From: Alphaproteobacteria bacterium
GTDB taxonomy: Bacteria > Pseudomonadota > Alphaproteobacteria > Rhizobiales > Rhizobiaceae
Assembly (NCBI GenBank): GCA_017308345.1
Contig: JAFKFE010001091.1
Span: forward strand, 1 to 5,783
Direction of reading: 5' to 3'
DNA length: 5,783 nt
The position numbers and the translations under genes are program-made. Under the pieces are notes generated by a model. The model was not told the origin of the DNA, made no database searches, and was given only the letters and a program-made list of their open reading frames with translations. The number at the start of each line of letters is the position of its first letter. Within the stretch, counting starts at the first letter, position 1. This document shows positions 1-5,783 of this stretch, one piece after another.

Positions 1-1
1 G

Positions 2-754
2 GTGCGCGCCTCCGGCTCGGGCGCGACGCTGGAGCATATGCTGACCGAGGCCAGCCAGATGCTGTCCGGCATGTCGCGCGGCGCCGGTCTCGTGCTCGCC
101 TCCAAGAACGAGGTGGCGCTGAAGCACATCGAGTTCATCCAGCTCGAGCCCACCAAGGCGCTTGCCGTGCTGGTGTCGCAGAACGGCGACGTCGAGAACC
201 GCGTCGTCGACCTGCCGGCCGGCATCACCGTGTCGCAGCTGCACGAAGCCTCCAACTTCCTCAACGCCCATATCCGCGGCCGCACGCTCGCCGAAGCGCG
301 CATCGAGGTATCCCGCATCAAGGACGAAACCAAATCCGCCCTCGACACGCTGTCGCAGGATCTTGTCGAGAAGGGTCTGGCGGTCTGGGCCGGTGCCGAA
401 AGCGGCCTGCCGGCGCGCCTCATCGTGCGCGGCCGCGCCAACCTCCTGGAAAACGTCACCGCCCAGGCAGACCTCGAACTGCTGCGCCATCTGTTCGAGG
501 ATCTGGAGACGCAGGACGGCCTGCTGCAGCTGCTCGACCTCGCCGAGGAAGGGCCGGGCGTGCGCATCTTCATCGGCTCGGAGAACAAGCTGTTTTCGCT
601 GTCCGGCTCGTCGCTGGTCGTCGCCCCCTATCGCGACAAGGATGCCCGTGTCATCGGCGCGCTTGGCGTCATCGGCCCGACCCGGCTGAACTACGCCCGG
701 ATCGTGCCGATGGTCGATTACACCGCGCAGCTTATTTCGCGCATGCTGCGCTAG
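2..754 (+). CDS. hrcA: Heat-inducible transcription repressor HrcA, 5'-truncated by the window edge
   Basis: HrcA represses class I heat-shock genes (groESL, dnaK, grpE) by binding the CIRCE operator as a dimer, with its activity tuned by GroEL. About 250 residues are visible; full HrcA is roughly 340-360, so about 100 N-terminal residues, including the winged-helix DNA-binding domain, lie upstream. The GTG at position 2 is an internal valine codon, not the start. The visible part is the inserted dimerisation/GAF-like region. Diagnostic HrcA signatures sit near the end: FIGSEN (about residues 190-195 of the visible part), the SSLVVAPYR stretch, and the GVIGPTRLNYARI block (about 222-234) followed by the closing helix. 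The gene ends in TAG at 752-754, directly abutting a palindromic repeat. The family assignment is strong; no CIRCE element is visible here. Confidence 0.93.
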   Translation: MRASGSGATLEHMLTEASQMLSGMSRGAGLVLASKNEVALKHIEFIQLEPTKALAVLVSQNGDVENRVVDLPAGITVSQLHEASNFLNAHIRGRTLAEARIEVSRIKDETKSALDTLSQDLVEKGLAVWAGAESGLPARLIVRGRANLLENVTAQADLELLRHLFEDLETQDGLLQLLDLAEEGPGVRIFIGSENKLFSLSGSSLVVAPYRDKDARVIGALGVIGPTRLNYARIVPMVDYTAQLISRMLR

Positions 755-800
755 GTGTATCGATATTCAGGTAAGGCCGGCCTGACTGGAATCTCGACAC
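755..800 (+). repeat. 46-bp imperfect palindromic intergenic repeat, copy 1
   Basis: This begins GTGTATCGATATTCAGG, has GGCCGGCC at its centre (775-782) and ends AATCTCGACAC. The arms from TCGA (760-763) to TCGA (794-797) pair at about 15 of 19 positions around the centre, so the RNA can form a long hairpin. It matches the element at 3914-3959 at 40 of 46 positions in the same orientation. It starts on the first base after the hrcA stop codon, suggesting a 3'-end hairpin (terminator or mRNA stabiliser) or a dispersed palindromic element of the kind known in rhizobia (for example RIME-type). Membership of a named family is not established. Confidence 0.8.
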
Positions 801-815
801 ACCCAAGGTCGCTGC

Positions 816-822
816 AAAGGAG
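816..822 (+). promoter_or_regulatory. Ribosome binding site setting the start of the 65-aa protein
   Basis: AAAGGAG lies 7 nt before the ATG at 830. It decides the start in favour of 830 over the in-frame GTG at 755, which would translate the palindromic repeat. Confidence 0.75.
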
Positions 823-829
823 AAAAAAC

Positions 830-1027
830 ATGGCGCTGGAAGCGATCAAGGCCCAAATCGACCTCCTGCTGCAGGAAATGATCAACCAGCCCGAGGACGA
901 GCACGAGATTCAGGAACAGCTGCGCGAGAAGCTCGGGGAAATGCGCGCCATGGGCCTGCCCTTGCCGGCGGACCTCGTCGAGCTGGAAAAGCGCCTCGAC
1001 GACGATCTGGATGCAAAAGAGGCCTGA
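830..1027 (+). CDS. Small acidic helical protein, function unknown (65 aa)
   Basis: I do not recognise a named family. The 65-residue product starts MALEAIKAQIDLLLQEM and is rich in Glu/Asp. It appears to have an amphipathic N-terminal helix (about 2-19), an acidic linker (PEDEHEIQE, about 21-29), a second charged helix (about 27-41), a short LPLP turn (43-46) and a charged C-terminal helix ending in DDDLDAKEA. There is no signal peptide, membrane segment or cysteine. A clean AAAGGAG seven bases before the ATG and the coding-like codon usage argue that it is real. It follows hrcA and the palindrome by 29 nt and precedes a secreted dehydrogenase by 118 nt. A short coiled-coil adaptor or regulator is possible, but nothing in the sequence specifies a role. 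Confidence 0.72.
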   Translation: MALEAIKAQIDLLLQEMINQPEDEHEIQEQLREKLGEMRAMGLPLPADLVELEKRLDDDLDAKEA

Positions 1028-1145
1028 GTCCGGCGCCTCGTCAAATCCGCGTGCGCAAGCTTCTCTTTTTGGGGCGTTTGCCCGATATCTCCTGTCCGCG
1101 GGCGTCCCATCGATCGGCGCGCGCCGGCAGATGACGGAGGACAGC

Positions 1146-2495
1146 ATGACGCGGATCGCCAGCCTCGCGGGCATTGCGCTACTTCTGGCCACGGGCGCCT
1201 TCGCGCAGCAGGCCGATCAACCCCTGCTCAGCGGCGAAAAGGCCTTCGGCGACTGGAAGGCCGACCATCCGGGCGTGCGGCGACTGATCAAGCCTGGCGA
1301 TCTTCAAAAACCCTATGCAACCGAGTCCGCCTCGAACGGCGGCGGCATCACCGATCGTCCCGAGGGCGCGAAGCCAAAGCTTCCGCCGGGCTTCTCCGCC
1401 GAACTGGTCGCTTCCGGCATCGACAGCCCCCGCGTCGTGCGCGTGGCGCCGAATGGCGACCTCTTCGTGGCCGACAGCCGGGCGAACCAGGTCCGCGTCT
1501 ATCGCCTGGCCGAAGGCAGCGCGAAGCCCGCCGAGACGTCGATCTTCGCCAAGGGCCTGACCCGGCCCTACGGCATCGCCTTCTATCCGCCCGGCGACAA
1601 ACCCCAATGGGTCTATGTCGCCAACAGCAACAGCGTCGTGCGCTTCCCCTATCGCGACGGCGACCTCGAGGCGTCCGGCAAGCCGGAAACCATCGTCGCC
1701 AGGATCCCCGCCAACCATCACTGGACGCGCGACATCGCCTTCTCGGGCGACGGCAGGACGCTCTATCTGTCGGTCGGCTCCGGCTCCAACGTCGCCGAGG
1801 ACATGGGCGCCAGGCCGAAGGGCGGCCTTGAGGACTGGGCGAAGGCGCAGCCGCTGGGCGCGGCCTGGGGCTCGGAGGAAGGCCGCGCCGACGTGCTGGC
1901 CTTCGATCCCGACGGCAAGAACCGCAAGGTTGTCGCCACCGGCCTGCGCAACTGCTCTGGCATGACCGTGCAGCCGGCGACAGGGGCGCTCTGGTGCGTC
2001 GTCAACGAGCGCGACGAGCTTGGCGACAATGTCCCCTTCGAATACGCGACCGCCGTCAAGGACGGCGCCTTCTATGGCTGGCCCTGGTATTACATCGGCG
2101 ACAACGAGGACCCGCGCCACGCGGGCTCTCGCCCGGACCTCGTCGGCAAGGTCACGGTCCCGGATGTGCTGATGCAGGCGCATTCGGCGCCGCTCAATAT
2201 CGCCTTCTATGACGGCGCCAACTTCCCCGCCGACTACAAGGGCGACGCCTTCGTCGCCTTGCACGGCTCATGGAACCGCGATGTCCGCACCGGCTACAAA
2301 CTCGTCCGGCTGAGGTTCAAGGACGGCAAGCCGACCGGTGAATACGAGGATTTCGCCACCGGCTTCGTCATTTCCGACGACGCGGTCTGGGGCCGGCCGG
2401 TCGGCGTCGCTGTCGCGAAGGATGGCGCGCTGATCCTCACCGAGGACGGCAACGGCACGATTTGGCGCATCGCGTATGGAGATGGCCGGTCCTGA
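1146..2495 (+). CDS. Secreted glucose/sorbosone dehydrogenase-family protein, probably PQQ-dependent
   Basis: The 449-aa product resembles the soluble sugar/sorbosone dehydrogenases (GSDH fold, six-bladed beta-propeller), which oxidise aldoses or related carbonyl sugars with PQQ in the periplasm. Residues 1-20 form a signal peptide (short basic start, hydrophobic core, AFA before QQA). The propeller spans about 80-445, with repeated strand motifs such as NGDLFVADS (103-111). HHWTRDIAF (191-199) falls where the family carries its catalytic histidine; GLRNCSGM (266-273) carries the conserved arginine/asparagine of the cofactor site; LHGSWNR (372-378) and WGRPVGVAV (415-423) are typical of the sorbosone-dehydrogenase branch. 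GGAGG at 1136-1140 lies 5 nt before the chosen ATG; an in-frame ATG at 1131 would add MTEDS but has a poorer site. Family confidence is high; the exact substrate is unknown. No pqq biosynthesis genes are in the window. Confidence 0.88.
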   Translation: MTRIASLAGIALLLATGAFAQQADQPLLSGEKAFGDWKADHPGVRRLIKPGDLQKPYATESASNGGGITDRPEGAKPKLPPGFSAELVASGIDSPRVVRVAPNGDLFVADSRANQVRVYRLAEGSAKPAETSIFAKGLTRPYGIAFYPPGDKPQWVYVANSNSVVRFPYRDGDLEASGKPETIVARIPANHHWTRDIAFSGDGRTLYLSVGSGSNVAEDMGARPKGGLEDWAKAQPLGAAWGSEEGRADVLAFDPDGKNRKVVATGLRNCSGMTVQPATGALWCVVNERDELGDNVPFEYATAVKDGAFYGWPWYYIGDNEDPRHAGSRPDLVGKVTVPDVLMQAHSAPLNIAFYDGANFPADYKGDAFVALHGSWNRDVRTGYKLVRLRFKDGKPTGEYEDFATGFVISDDAVWGRPVGVAVAKDGALILTEDGNGTIWRIAYGDGRS

Positions 2496-2500
2496 CGGCT

Positions 2501-2518
2501 CCGACGCCTCGGCTTTTT
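2501..2518 (+). terminator. Weak possible intrinsic terminator after the sugar dehydrogenase
   Basis: CCGA-cgcc-TCGG forms a 4-bp GC-rich stem followed by CTTTTT, 5 nt after the dehydrogenase stop. The T-run is right but the stem is short, so termination would be inefficient. Confidence 0.35.
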
Positions 2519-2549
2519 ACAAATTTCTGGTGCCAGGTCGGAATTTATC

Positions 2550-2565
2550 CTACCTAATAGGGTAG
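2550..2565 (+). promoter_or_regulatory. Possible parDE operator (inverted repeat CTACC-N6-GGTAG)
   Basis: A perfect 5-bp dyad, CTACC taatag GGTAG, lies in an AT-rich patch 19 nt before the parD start and just ahead of its AAGGAG. ParD antitoxins, alone or with ParE, typically repress their own promoter through short inverted repeats bound by the ribbon-helix-helix domain, so this is the natural operator candidate. TATCCT just upstream (2546-2551) could be a -10 element, though no convincing -35 is visible. Confidence 0.45.
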
Positions 2566-2584
2566 CAATGAAGGAGCCCCGACC

Positions 2585-2875
2585 GTGAACAACGCCGAGA
2601 AGGTGAGCGTTACCATGGCCCGCGAGCAAATGCAGGCCATCCGCGAGAGAGTGGAGGCCGGCGAGTTTGCCACCGTCAGCGAAGCCATGCGTGACGCCGT
2701 GCGGGTATGGCAGCGGCAACGCATCGAGGACGCCGAGCGCCTTGAGGCTATCCGCGCCCGTGTCCGCCGCTCCATCGAGGATCCCAGGCCATCCTTGAGC
2801 GAAGACGAGGCCGACGCCGCGCTGGAGGCCGCTATCGCCGGAATCGACAAAGACCTGGACCGTGCGGCATCTTAG
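2585..2875 (+). CDS. parD: ParD-family type II antitoxin (ribbon-helix-helix)
   Basis: The 96-aa product is an antitoxin that binds and neutralises ParE and represses the operon. The N-terminal strand KVSVTM (6-11) pairs across the dimer to contact DNA. It is followed by the helix with VEAGEFATVSEAMRDAVRVW (about 23-42), the characteristic ParD/CopG pattern of Gly-Glu-Phe/Tyr, Ser-Glu and Arg-Asp-Ala. The C-terminal part (about 59-96, RRSIEDPRPSLSEDE then an acidic helix) is the toxin-wrapping tail. The start is GTG with AAGGAG (2571-2576) 8 nt upstream; ATG at 2615 would delete the DNA-binding strand and is rejected. Its last 14 bases overlap parE, the usual coupled antitoxin-first order. 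Family assignment is by motif; the cognate toxin is next door. Confidence 0.88.
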   Translation: MNNAEKVSVTMAREQMQAIRERVEAGEFATVSEAMRDAVRVWQRQRIEDAERLEAIRARVRRSIEDPRPSLSEDEADAALEAAIAGIDKDLDRAAS

Positions 2876-3188
2876 GGTCACGTACCGGCCCGACGCCATC
2901 GCGGACCTGGCCGACATTTACCGGTTCATCGCCACGCGGGGCCAAAGCCGCGACGTCGCATTGGCCTTTGTTCGGCGCATACGTGCCCGCTGTCACAAGA
3001 TTGGCGATGCACCAAACGGCGGCCGACCACGTGACGACCTTCGACCAGGGTTGCGCACTGTGCCTTTTGAGCGCAGCGCCGTAATCGCTTATCGCGTCGG
3101 CAGGACCGTGGAAATCGTCAACGTGTTTTACGGCGGCCGGGATTATGAGACGTTGTACCGGAGCCAAGACGAAGGCAGCGGGGAATAA
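2862..3188 (+). CDS. parE: ParE/RelE-superfamily toxin
   Basis: The 108-aa product is the toxin partner of the preceding ParD. Characterised ParE proteins poison DNA gyrase, while other members of the superfamily cleave mRNA on the ribosome. The N-terminal strand and helix hairpin YRPDAIADLADIYRFIATRG (about 8-27) is the superfamily hallmark. Further on are the basic helix VRRIRARCHKIG (about 37-48), the GRPRDDLRPGLRTVPF segment (54-69) and the closing strands IAYRVGRTVEIVNVFYGGRDY (about 75-95), where VFYGGRDY matches the usual ParE ending. The start is GTG, overlapping parD by 14 nt with no good ribosome binding site, so translation is likely coupled to parD. Length is close to the usual 95-105 residues and the frame is intact. 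Gyrase as target is inferred from the family only. Confidence 0.88.
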   Translation: MRHLRVTYRPDAIADLADIYRFIATRGQSRDVALAFVRRIRARCHKIGDAPNGGRPRDDLRPGLRTVPFERSAVIAYRVGRTVEIVNVFYGGRDYETLYRSQDEGSGE

Positions 3189-3209
3189 CACCAGACACTT
3201 GCAAGGGGG

Positions 3210-3229
3210 CAGGCCGCGCGCCTGGTTTT
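3210..3229 (+). terminator. Possible intrinsic terminator of the parDE operon
   Basis: CAGGC-cgcgc-GCCTG is a perfect 5-bp GC-rich stem followed by G and TTTT, 21 nt after the parE stop. Its position and form fit a modest rho-independent terminator that separates parDE from the exporter gene. Confidence 0.45.
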
Positions 3230-3235
3230 GCGCTG

Positions 3236-3277
3236 TGATCCGTGGCGGAAAACTCATGTATTGTGACACACGGATCA
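3236..3277 (+). promoter_or_regulatory. Perfect 9-bp inverted repeat upstream of the LysE-type exporter
   Basis: TGATCCGTG (3236-3244) and CACGGATCA (3269-3277) are exact reverse complements separated by 24 nt, ending 17 nt before the exporter start. The spacer holds TATTGT (3259-3264), a possible -10, and the short palindrome TGTGACACA (3262-3270). Half-sites about three helical turns apart (33 bp between arm starts) could be a regulator binding site; alternatively the arms could form an RNA stem. The regulator is unknown, and no regulator gene is adjacent. Confidence 0.45.
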
Positions 3278-3294
3278 ATAGGCAGGCTCGAACC

Positions 3295-3912
3295 ATGACC
3301 CTCACCGGATTCCTCGCTTACAGCGCAGCCCTCGGCGTCGCCGCCGCTATCCCGGGCCCGGGCGTCACCGCCCTTGTCGCCCGCGCGCTCGGCTCCGGTT
3401 TCCGCTCGTCGCTCGCCATGTCGTTCGGCCTGATGCTCGGCGACCTCACCTATCTCACCGCCGTGGTGCTCGGGCTGGCCTTCGTCGCGCAGAGCTTCGG
3501 CATGGTCTTCCTCGCCATCAAATGGGCCGGCGTCGCCTATCTCGCCTTCCTTGCCTGGCGCTTCTGGACTAGCGGCATCACGCCCGAGACCATCGAGGCG
3601 CGGAAGGCCAGGGGCGGCCTGGTGTCGAGCTTCATCGCCGGGCTGACGGTGACGCTCGGCAATCCGAAGACGATGATCTTCTATCTCGCCATCACGCCGA
3701 CCATCGTCGACCTGAAGACGATCACGCTCGCCGACTACGCCATCCTGGCGATGCTCACCGTGGCGGTGCTGTTCGTGGTGCTGGTGCCTTACCTTGCCTT
3801 GGCCGCCAAGGCGCGCTGGTTCCTGAAATCGCCGCGCGCGCTGAAGGTGCTGAACCGCACCGCCGCCTGCTTCATGATGGGCGCGGCCGCCGCCATCGCC
3901 GCCCGTCAATAA
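3295..3912 (+). CDS. LysE/RhtB-family amino-acid exporter
   Basis: The 205-aa inner-membrane protein is the normal length for LysE/RhtB exporters, which use the proton-motive force to expel amino acids or related metabolites. It has about six hydrophobic segments (roughly 4-24, 38-60, 67-90, 110-133, 147-168, 184-202). The family signature AAIPGPGVTALVARALGSGF (17-36) is intact, with PGPG at 20-23, and the GNPKTMIFY motif (122-130) marks the fourth segment. The start at ATG 3295 gives the canonical MTLTGFLAY beginning although its ribosome site is weak. An in-frame ATG at 3256, behind GCGGAA, would add 13 residues with no family counterpart. It stands alone between parDE and cysK, with its own leader containing an inverted repeat. 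Family is secure; the substrate cannot be read from sequence, and a role in exporting excess cysteine or a related metabolite is only suggested by the neighbouring cysK. Confidence 0.9.
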   Translation: MTLTGFLAYSAALGVAAAIPGPGVTALVARALGSGFRSSLAMSFGLMLGDLTYLTAVVLGLAFVAQSFGMVFLAIKWAGVAYLAFLAWRFWTSGITPETIEARKARGGLVSSFIAGLTVTLGNPKTMIFYLAITPTIVDLKTITLADYAILAMLTVAVLFVVLVPYLALAAKARWFLKSPRALKVLNRTAACFMMGAAAAIAARQ

Positions 3913-3913
3913 A

Positions 3914-3959
3914 GTGTATCGACATCCAGGTGAGGCCGGCCTGACCTGAATCTCGACGC
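3914..3959 (+). repeat. 46-bp imperfect palindromic intergenic repeat, copy 2
   Basis: This is the second copy of the element at 755-800, in the same orientation and differing at 6 of 46 positions. Arms from TCGA (3919-3922) to TCGA (3953-3956) pair at about 16 of 19 positions around the central GGCCGGCC (3934-3941). It begins one base after the TAA of the exporter gene, mirroring copy 1 after hrcA. Mismatches within each copy lie at partly different arm positions, so the fold appears to have been kept while the sequence drifted. No T-run follows. Confidence 0.8.
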
Positions 3960-4045
3960 AGCTTGGTGCGCGATGGCTTTCATTTTCGCCAAACCATTCC
4001 CCAAACCGGCCATTTCAGAAAATGCATTTCCGGTCTTGGGCGCTT

Positions 4046-4073
4046 TTGAGCAACCGTCCCACTCGGATATTTT
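4046..4073 (+). promoter_or_regulatory. Candidate sigma70-type promoter for cysK
   Basis: TTGAGC (4046-4051), a 16-nt spacer and TATTTT (4068-4073) give four of six matches at each box to the housekeeping consensus, about 70 nt before the cysK start. The transcript leader would be roughly 60 nt and would contain a small GGCT-gaa-AGCC hairpin (4097-4107). The rest of the 3960-4142 gap shows only an AAATGCATTT palindrome (4020-4029) and nothing else I can name. Confidence 0.3.
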
Positions 4074-4142
4074 CGGTGGCCGGCCTTTCTTGCGCGGCTG
4101 AAAGCCCTATTCTGTCTGTCTGATTGCCCTGGGAGCGAAACC

Positions 4143-5141
<999 letters not shown>

Positions 5142-5147
5142 GCACGC

Positions 5148-5176
5148 CCCTCGGAGAGGGCCTTCAGCGGCCCCTC
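5148..5176 (+). terminator. Overlapping GC-rich hairpins just downstream of cysK
   Basis: Two alternative stems share bases: CCCTC-gga-GAGGG (5148-5160), and GAGAGGGCC (5154-5162) with GGCCCCTC (5169-5176) around loop TTCAGC, with one bulged A. They start 6 nt after the cysK stop. No T-run follows, so they could be a 3'-end stabilising or rho-assisted structure; a classical intrinsic terminator is not supported. Confidence 0.35.
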
Positions 5177-5267
5177 ACGGTCGCGGGAACGCCTCGGCCA
5201 ATCTCCAGAGTTAGCGGACAAGCAGCACTCCCGGGGTGGCTGGACTGCTCAAAAAGCGTCTGTGGCC

Positions 5268-5297
5268 AGCGGCGCCCGGCTTGAGGCGGGCGCCGCT
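5268..5297 (+). terminator. Perfect 11-bp GC-rich hairpin between cysK and the GST gene
   Basis: AGCGGCGCCCG (5268-5278) and CGGGCGCCGCT (5287-5297) pair perfectly around the 8-nt loop GCTTGAGG. The stem is nearly all G-C and would be very stable. It lies about 125 nt after cysK and 49 nt before the GST start. No U-tract follows, so termination is one option and a structured leader for the downstream gene another. The surrounding 5177-5345 stretch contains no gene I can support. Confidence 0.45.
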
Positions 5298-5345
5298 TCC
5301 GGCTCATATCGCCTGCGGCCCGGCCGGCCGGCGGGAGGATTTCTC

Positions 5346-5783
5346 ATGTACAAGCTCTATACGCGCCCGGGCAGCGGCGGCTTCGTCGTCGAGGCGGCGC
5401 TGGCCATGGCCGGCGTGCCCTTCGAACAGATCGACGTGCCGAAGCAGGAAACGCCCGATCCGGCTTTCCTGGCCATCAGCCCGCTGTGCCAGGTGCCGGC
5501 GCTGACGCTGCCGGACGGCCATTCGCTGACGGAATCGGCGGCGATCTGCATCCTGCTCGCCGAGCGCCACCCCGAGGCGGGTCTCGCGCCGGAAGCGGGA
5601 TCGCCCGGCCGCGCCGATTTCCTGCGCTGGATGGCCTTCATGTCGTCGGTGCTTTATCCGGCGGCCCTGCGCCTCTATTACGCGCATCGTTACACCGCCG
5701 ACGCCGGCGGCGTGGGGGCGGTGAAGGAGGCGGCGGTCGCCGAAATGGATCGCGGCTTTGCGATCGTCGACGACGCGCTCGCC
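5346..5783 (+). CDS. Glutathione S-transferase-family protein, 3'-truncated by the window edge
   Basis: The first 146 residues of an open frame that runs off the right edge; bacterial GSTs are usually about 200-230 residues. The N-terminal thioredoxin-like domain (about 1-75) starts MYKLYTRPGSGGF, where Ser10 is a possible catalytic or glutathione-contacting residue. It continues with the PLCQVPALTLPDG segment (46-58), containing the conserved cis-proline Pro51, and LTESAAI (61-67), whose Glu63-Ser64 bind the glutathione glutamyl group. The helical C-terminal domain begins near residue 88 (GRADFLRWMAFMSSVLYPA) and is incomplete. GGGAGG at 5333-5338 lies 7 nt before the ATG, so the start is well supported. 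Members conjugate or reduce substrates with glutathione in the cytosol; class and substrate cannot be assigned. It follows cysK, but structured intergenic DNA separates them and co-transcription is uncertain. Confidence 0.88.
   Translation, partial: MYKLYTRPGSGGFVVEAALAMAGVPFEQIDVPKQETPDPAFLAISPLCQVPALTLPDGHSLTESAAICILLAERHPEAGLAPEAGSPGRADFLRWMAFMSSVLYPAALRLYYAHRYTADAGGVGAVKEAAVAEMDRGFAIVDDALA

Noticed and set aside
755..829. Extended GTG start at 755 for the 65-aa protein
   Set aside because: It would translate the palindromic repeat, while a strong AAAGGAG sits correctly before ATG 830.
1068..1086. Hairpin GGGC-gttt-GCCC beside a T-run between the 65-aa gene and the dehydrogenase
   Set aside because: The T-run precedes the stem on the + strand and becomes an A-run after it on the - strand, so it is not a terminator in either direction.
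1115..1126. 12-bp perfect palindrome CGGCGCGCGCCG upstream of the dehydrogenase
   Set aside because: Made only of G and C in GC-rich DNA, so it is expected by chance; nothing else ties it to regulation.
1179..2264. Long open frame on the - strand across the dehydrogenase gene (361 codons)
   Set aside because: It lies wholly inside a well-supported + strand gene. Its protein is low-complexity, rich in Gly/Ala/Asp/Arg, as expected of an antisense shadow in GC-rich DNA.
3118..3909. Long - strand open frame across the exporter gene
   Set aside because: Its product is a His/Gly/Glu/Arg-rich shadow of the hydrophobic LysE-type protein.
4020..4029. AAATGCATTT palindrome in the cysK upstream region
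   Set aside because: A single 10-bp palindrome with no second site and no extended symmetry; not enough to call an operator.
4066..4084. Possible third, decayed copy of the palindrome (GATATT ... GGCCGGCCT)
   Set aside because: Only the central GGCCGGCC and a short AT-rich stretch match. The right arm is absent, so chance is the simpler explanation.

Overview
The window is high-GC DNA with all genes on the + strand. The HrcA, CysK and LysE-type proteins look like those of Alphaproteobacteria, most likely a Rhizobiales/Phyllobacteriaceae member such as Mesorhizobium. That placement is inferred from protein style and base composition, not from a search.

Layout from left to right: (1) The 3' two thirds of hrcA, the heat-shock repressor, cut by the left edge. 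(2) A 46-bp imperfect palindromic repeat abutting the hrcA stop, then a 65-aa acidic helical protein of unknown function. (3) A secreted glucose/sorbosone dehydrogenase-type protein, probably PQQ-dependent, with a signal peptide. (4) A compact parD-parE toxin-antitoxin pair with overlapping genes, a dyad that could be its operator, and a hairpin/T-run that could end its transcript. (5) A LysE/RhtB-family amino-acid exporter preceded by a perfect 9-bp inverted repeat. (6) A second copy of the 46-bp palindrome, one base after the exporter stop. (7) cysK (O-acetylserine sulfhydrylase), which carries an in-frame 18-bp tandem duplication just before the PLP-lysine segment. (8) A structured ~200-bp intergenic stretch with several GC-rich hairpins. 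(9) The 5' part of a glutathione S-transferase-family gene, cut by the right edge.

The genes do not form one pathway. hrcA is protein-quality control, the dehydrogenase is periplasmic sugar oxidation, parDE is a self-contained accessory module, and the exporter, cysK and GST touch amino-acid and thiol metabolism only loosely. Each has its own ribosome binding site or intergenic gap; only parD-parE is clearly co-translated. I see no CRISPR array, tRNA, rRNA, transposase or phage gene.

I do not see a clearly new system. The observations most worth a second look are the two-copy stop-codon-abutting palindrome, the six-residue duplication in CysK, and the inverted repeat ahead of the exporter.
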